Shown: positions 51,113 to 51,509 of the stretch, one piece after another
Position numbering within the stretch: the stretch's first letter is position 1
Layout of the letters: every line of letters starts with the position of its first letter
Assembly: GCF_029382225.1 (NCBI RefSeq)
Contig: NZ_JARLTC010000016.1
Coordinates: 1-51,509, forward strand
Length of the DNA stretch: 51,509 bases
From: Spongiactinospora sp. TRM90649
GTDB lineage: Bacteria > Actinomycetota > Actinomycetes > Streptosporangiales > Streptosporangiaceae
Direction of reading: 5' to 3'
The notes under the pieces: generated by a model
Databases searched by the model: none
What the model was told of the DNA's origin: nothing
What the model saw: the letters and a program-made list of their open reading frames with translations, nothing else
Translations under genes and position numbers: made by a program

Positions 51113-51509
51113 TCAGACGGCACGCCAGTCGTACCAGCCACCGTTGGAGGTGTTGTCCGATCGCCACACCGTGCCGATGACGACGCGGTCGGCGGTGTGG
51201 GTGATCAGGGCCATCCCCGTGGGCGTGGCCTTGAGCACGGTGATCGGCGCGCGCGGTGCCGCTCTGAACTGGGGATTGACCTCGAACCAGGCATGCCAGC
51301 CGCCGTTGTCGGTGATGGCCGGGCTCCAGAAGGTGGAGATGACCCGCCCGTCGGCCATGGTGGTGAATATGTTCATCCGTCCCGGGCCCTCGGTGGTGAC
51401 GCTGACCCCCGCCCCGGCGGCGGCGCGCAGGTTCGGGTTCAGTTCGAACCAGTCATGCCAGCCACCGTTGGCCGTGACGGCCGGATCCCAGTAACTGGAG
51501 ATCACCCGC
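51113..51509 (-). CDS. Lectin-like tandem repeat protein, partial (cut by window end)
   Basis: The 3' part (131 codons plus stop) of a gene that begins beyond the right edge. The visible protein consists of ~48-residue repeats, each with a [FY]W[DS]PA[VI]T.NGGWH.WFE-like core and then NP..RAA, and internal beta strands such as MADGRVIST and TADRVVIGT. Three copies are visible, the last more divergent (RSDNTSNGGWYDWRAV). Such repeats resemble PLL-type or fungal fucose-lectin propellers. It ends 43 bases before the Rhs start on the same strand, so they may be cotranscribed; an adhesive or sugar-binding role is inference. Confidence 0.75.
   Translation of the reverse strand, partial: RVISSYWDPAVTANGGWHDWFELNPNLRAAAGAGVSVTTEGPGRMNIFTTMADGRVISTFWSPAITDNGGWHAWFEVNPQFRAAPRAPITVLKATPTGMALITHTADRVVIGTVWRSDNTSNGGWYDWRAV

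Noticed and set aside
1..51509. tRNA, rRNA, CRISPR array, insertion sequence or attachment site
   Set aside because: No cloverleaf-like sequences, regularly spaced repeats, transposase frames or integrase genes were found by reading; a covariance-model scan would be needed to exclude small RNAs.

Overview
The window is high-GC actinobacterial DNA. GTG and TTG starts are common, codon third positions are almost all G or C, overlapping ATGA/TTGA junctions are frequent, and the genes are typical of filamentous actinomycetes. The mix (VanY-type peptidase, SPFH/GPP34 operon, Rhs protein with signal peptide, several NarL-type two-component systems) fits Streptosporangiales such as Nonomuraea, Streptosporangium or Actinomadura; that placement is inference. 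I saw no tRNA, rRNA, CRISPR array or insertion sequence.

Layout. 0-10.8 kb: HIT-like protein, chromate transporter, TetR/SDR divergent pair with a clear operator, a decayed LysE exporter, an orphan membrane protein, a NarL-type two-component system, a CBS protein with a DosR-like box, a DUF6544-like protein, and a minus-strand operon of DrrA/DrrB-like ABC exporter plus cytochrome P450 behind a 23-bp repeat array. 11-15 kb: a secreted hemopexin-like protein and a PadR / MacB-type ATPase / FtsX permease operon. 15-22 kb: a VanY-type D,D-carboxypeptidase overlapping a large STAND-like ATPase, divergent from an OmpR-type regulator, sensor kinase and lipoprotein; then an S33-like hydrolase. 22-26 kb: SPFH protein, ribbon-helix-helix protein and GPP34 protein behind a palindrome, a site-2 protease with CBS domains, and an AraC regulator divergent from a DHA2 exporter.

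27.3-36.7 kb is an aromatic-degradation island: aldehyde dehydrogenase, ferredoxin and ferredoxin reductase, CarAa-like Rieske oxygenase, LigB-type extradiol dioxygenase, two alpha/beta hydrolases, a 48-residue membrane protein and an M20-family protein lacking its metal ligands. It would hydroxylate an aromatic ring, open it by meta cleavage and hydrolyse the product. Both ends carry gene debris: fused ADH and SDR fragments on the left, a frameshifted GntR tail and a CoA-transferase fragment on the right.

36.8-43.5 kb: a three-gene signalling unit (kinase, degenerate kinase, NarL regulator), a small secreted protein whose 3' end runs into a pyruvate-dehydrogenase E1-beta remnant, the RtcB/PrfH rRNA-repair pair, a small Cys/His-rich protein and a cold-shock gene with terminator. 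43.8-51.5 kb: a 2277-residue secreted Rhs polymorphic toxin with Hint domain and a probable ADP-ribosyltransferase tip, followed 12 bases later by a candidate immunity gene and preceded by a lectin-like repeat protein cut by the window edge.

The most promising systems are the Rhs toxin/immunity pair, the SPFH-RHH-GPP34 operon, the VanY-ATPase unit facing its two-component system, and the catabolic island with catalytically degenerate members.
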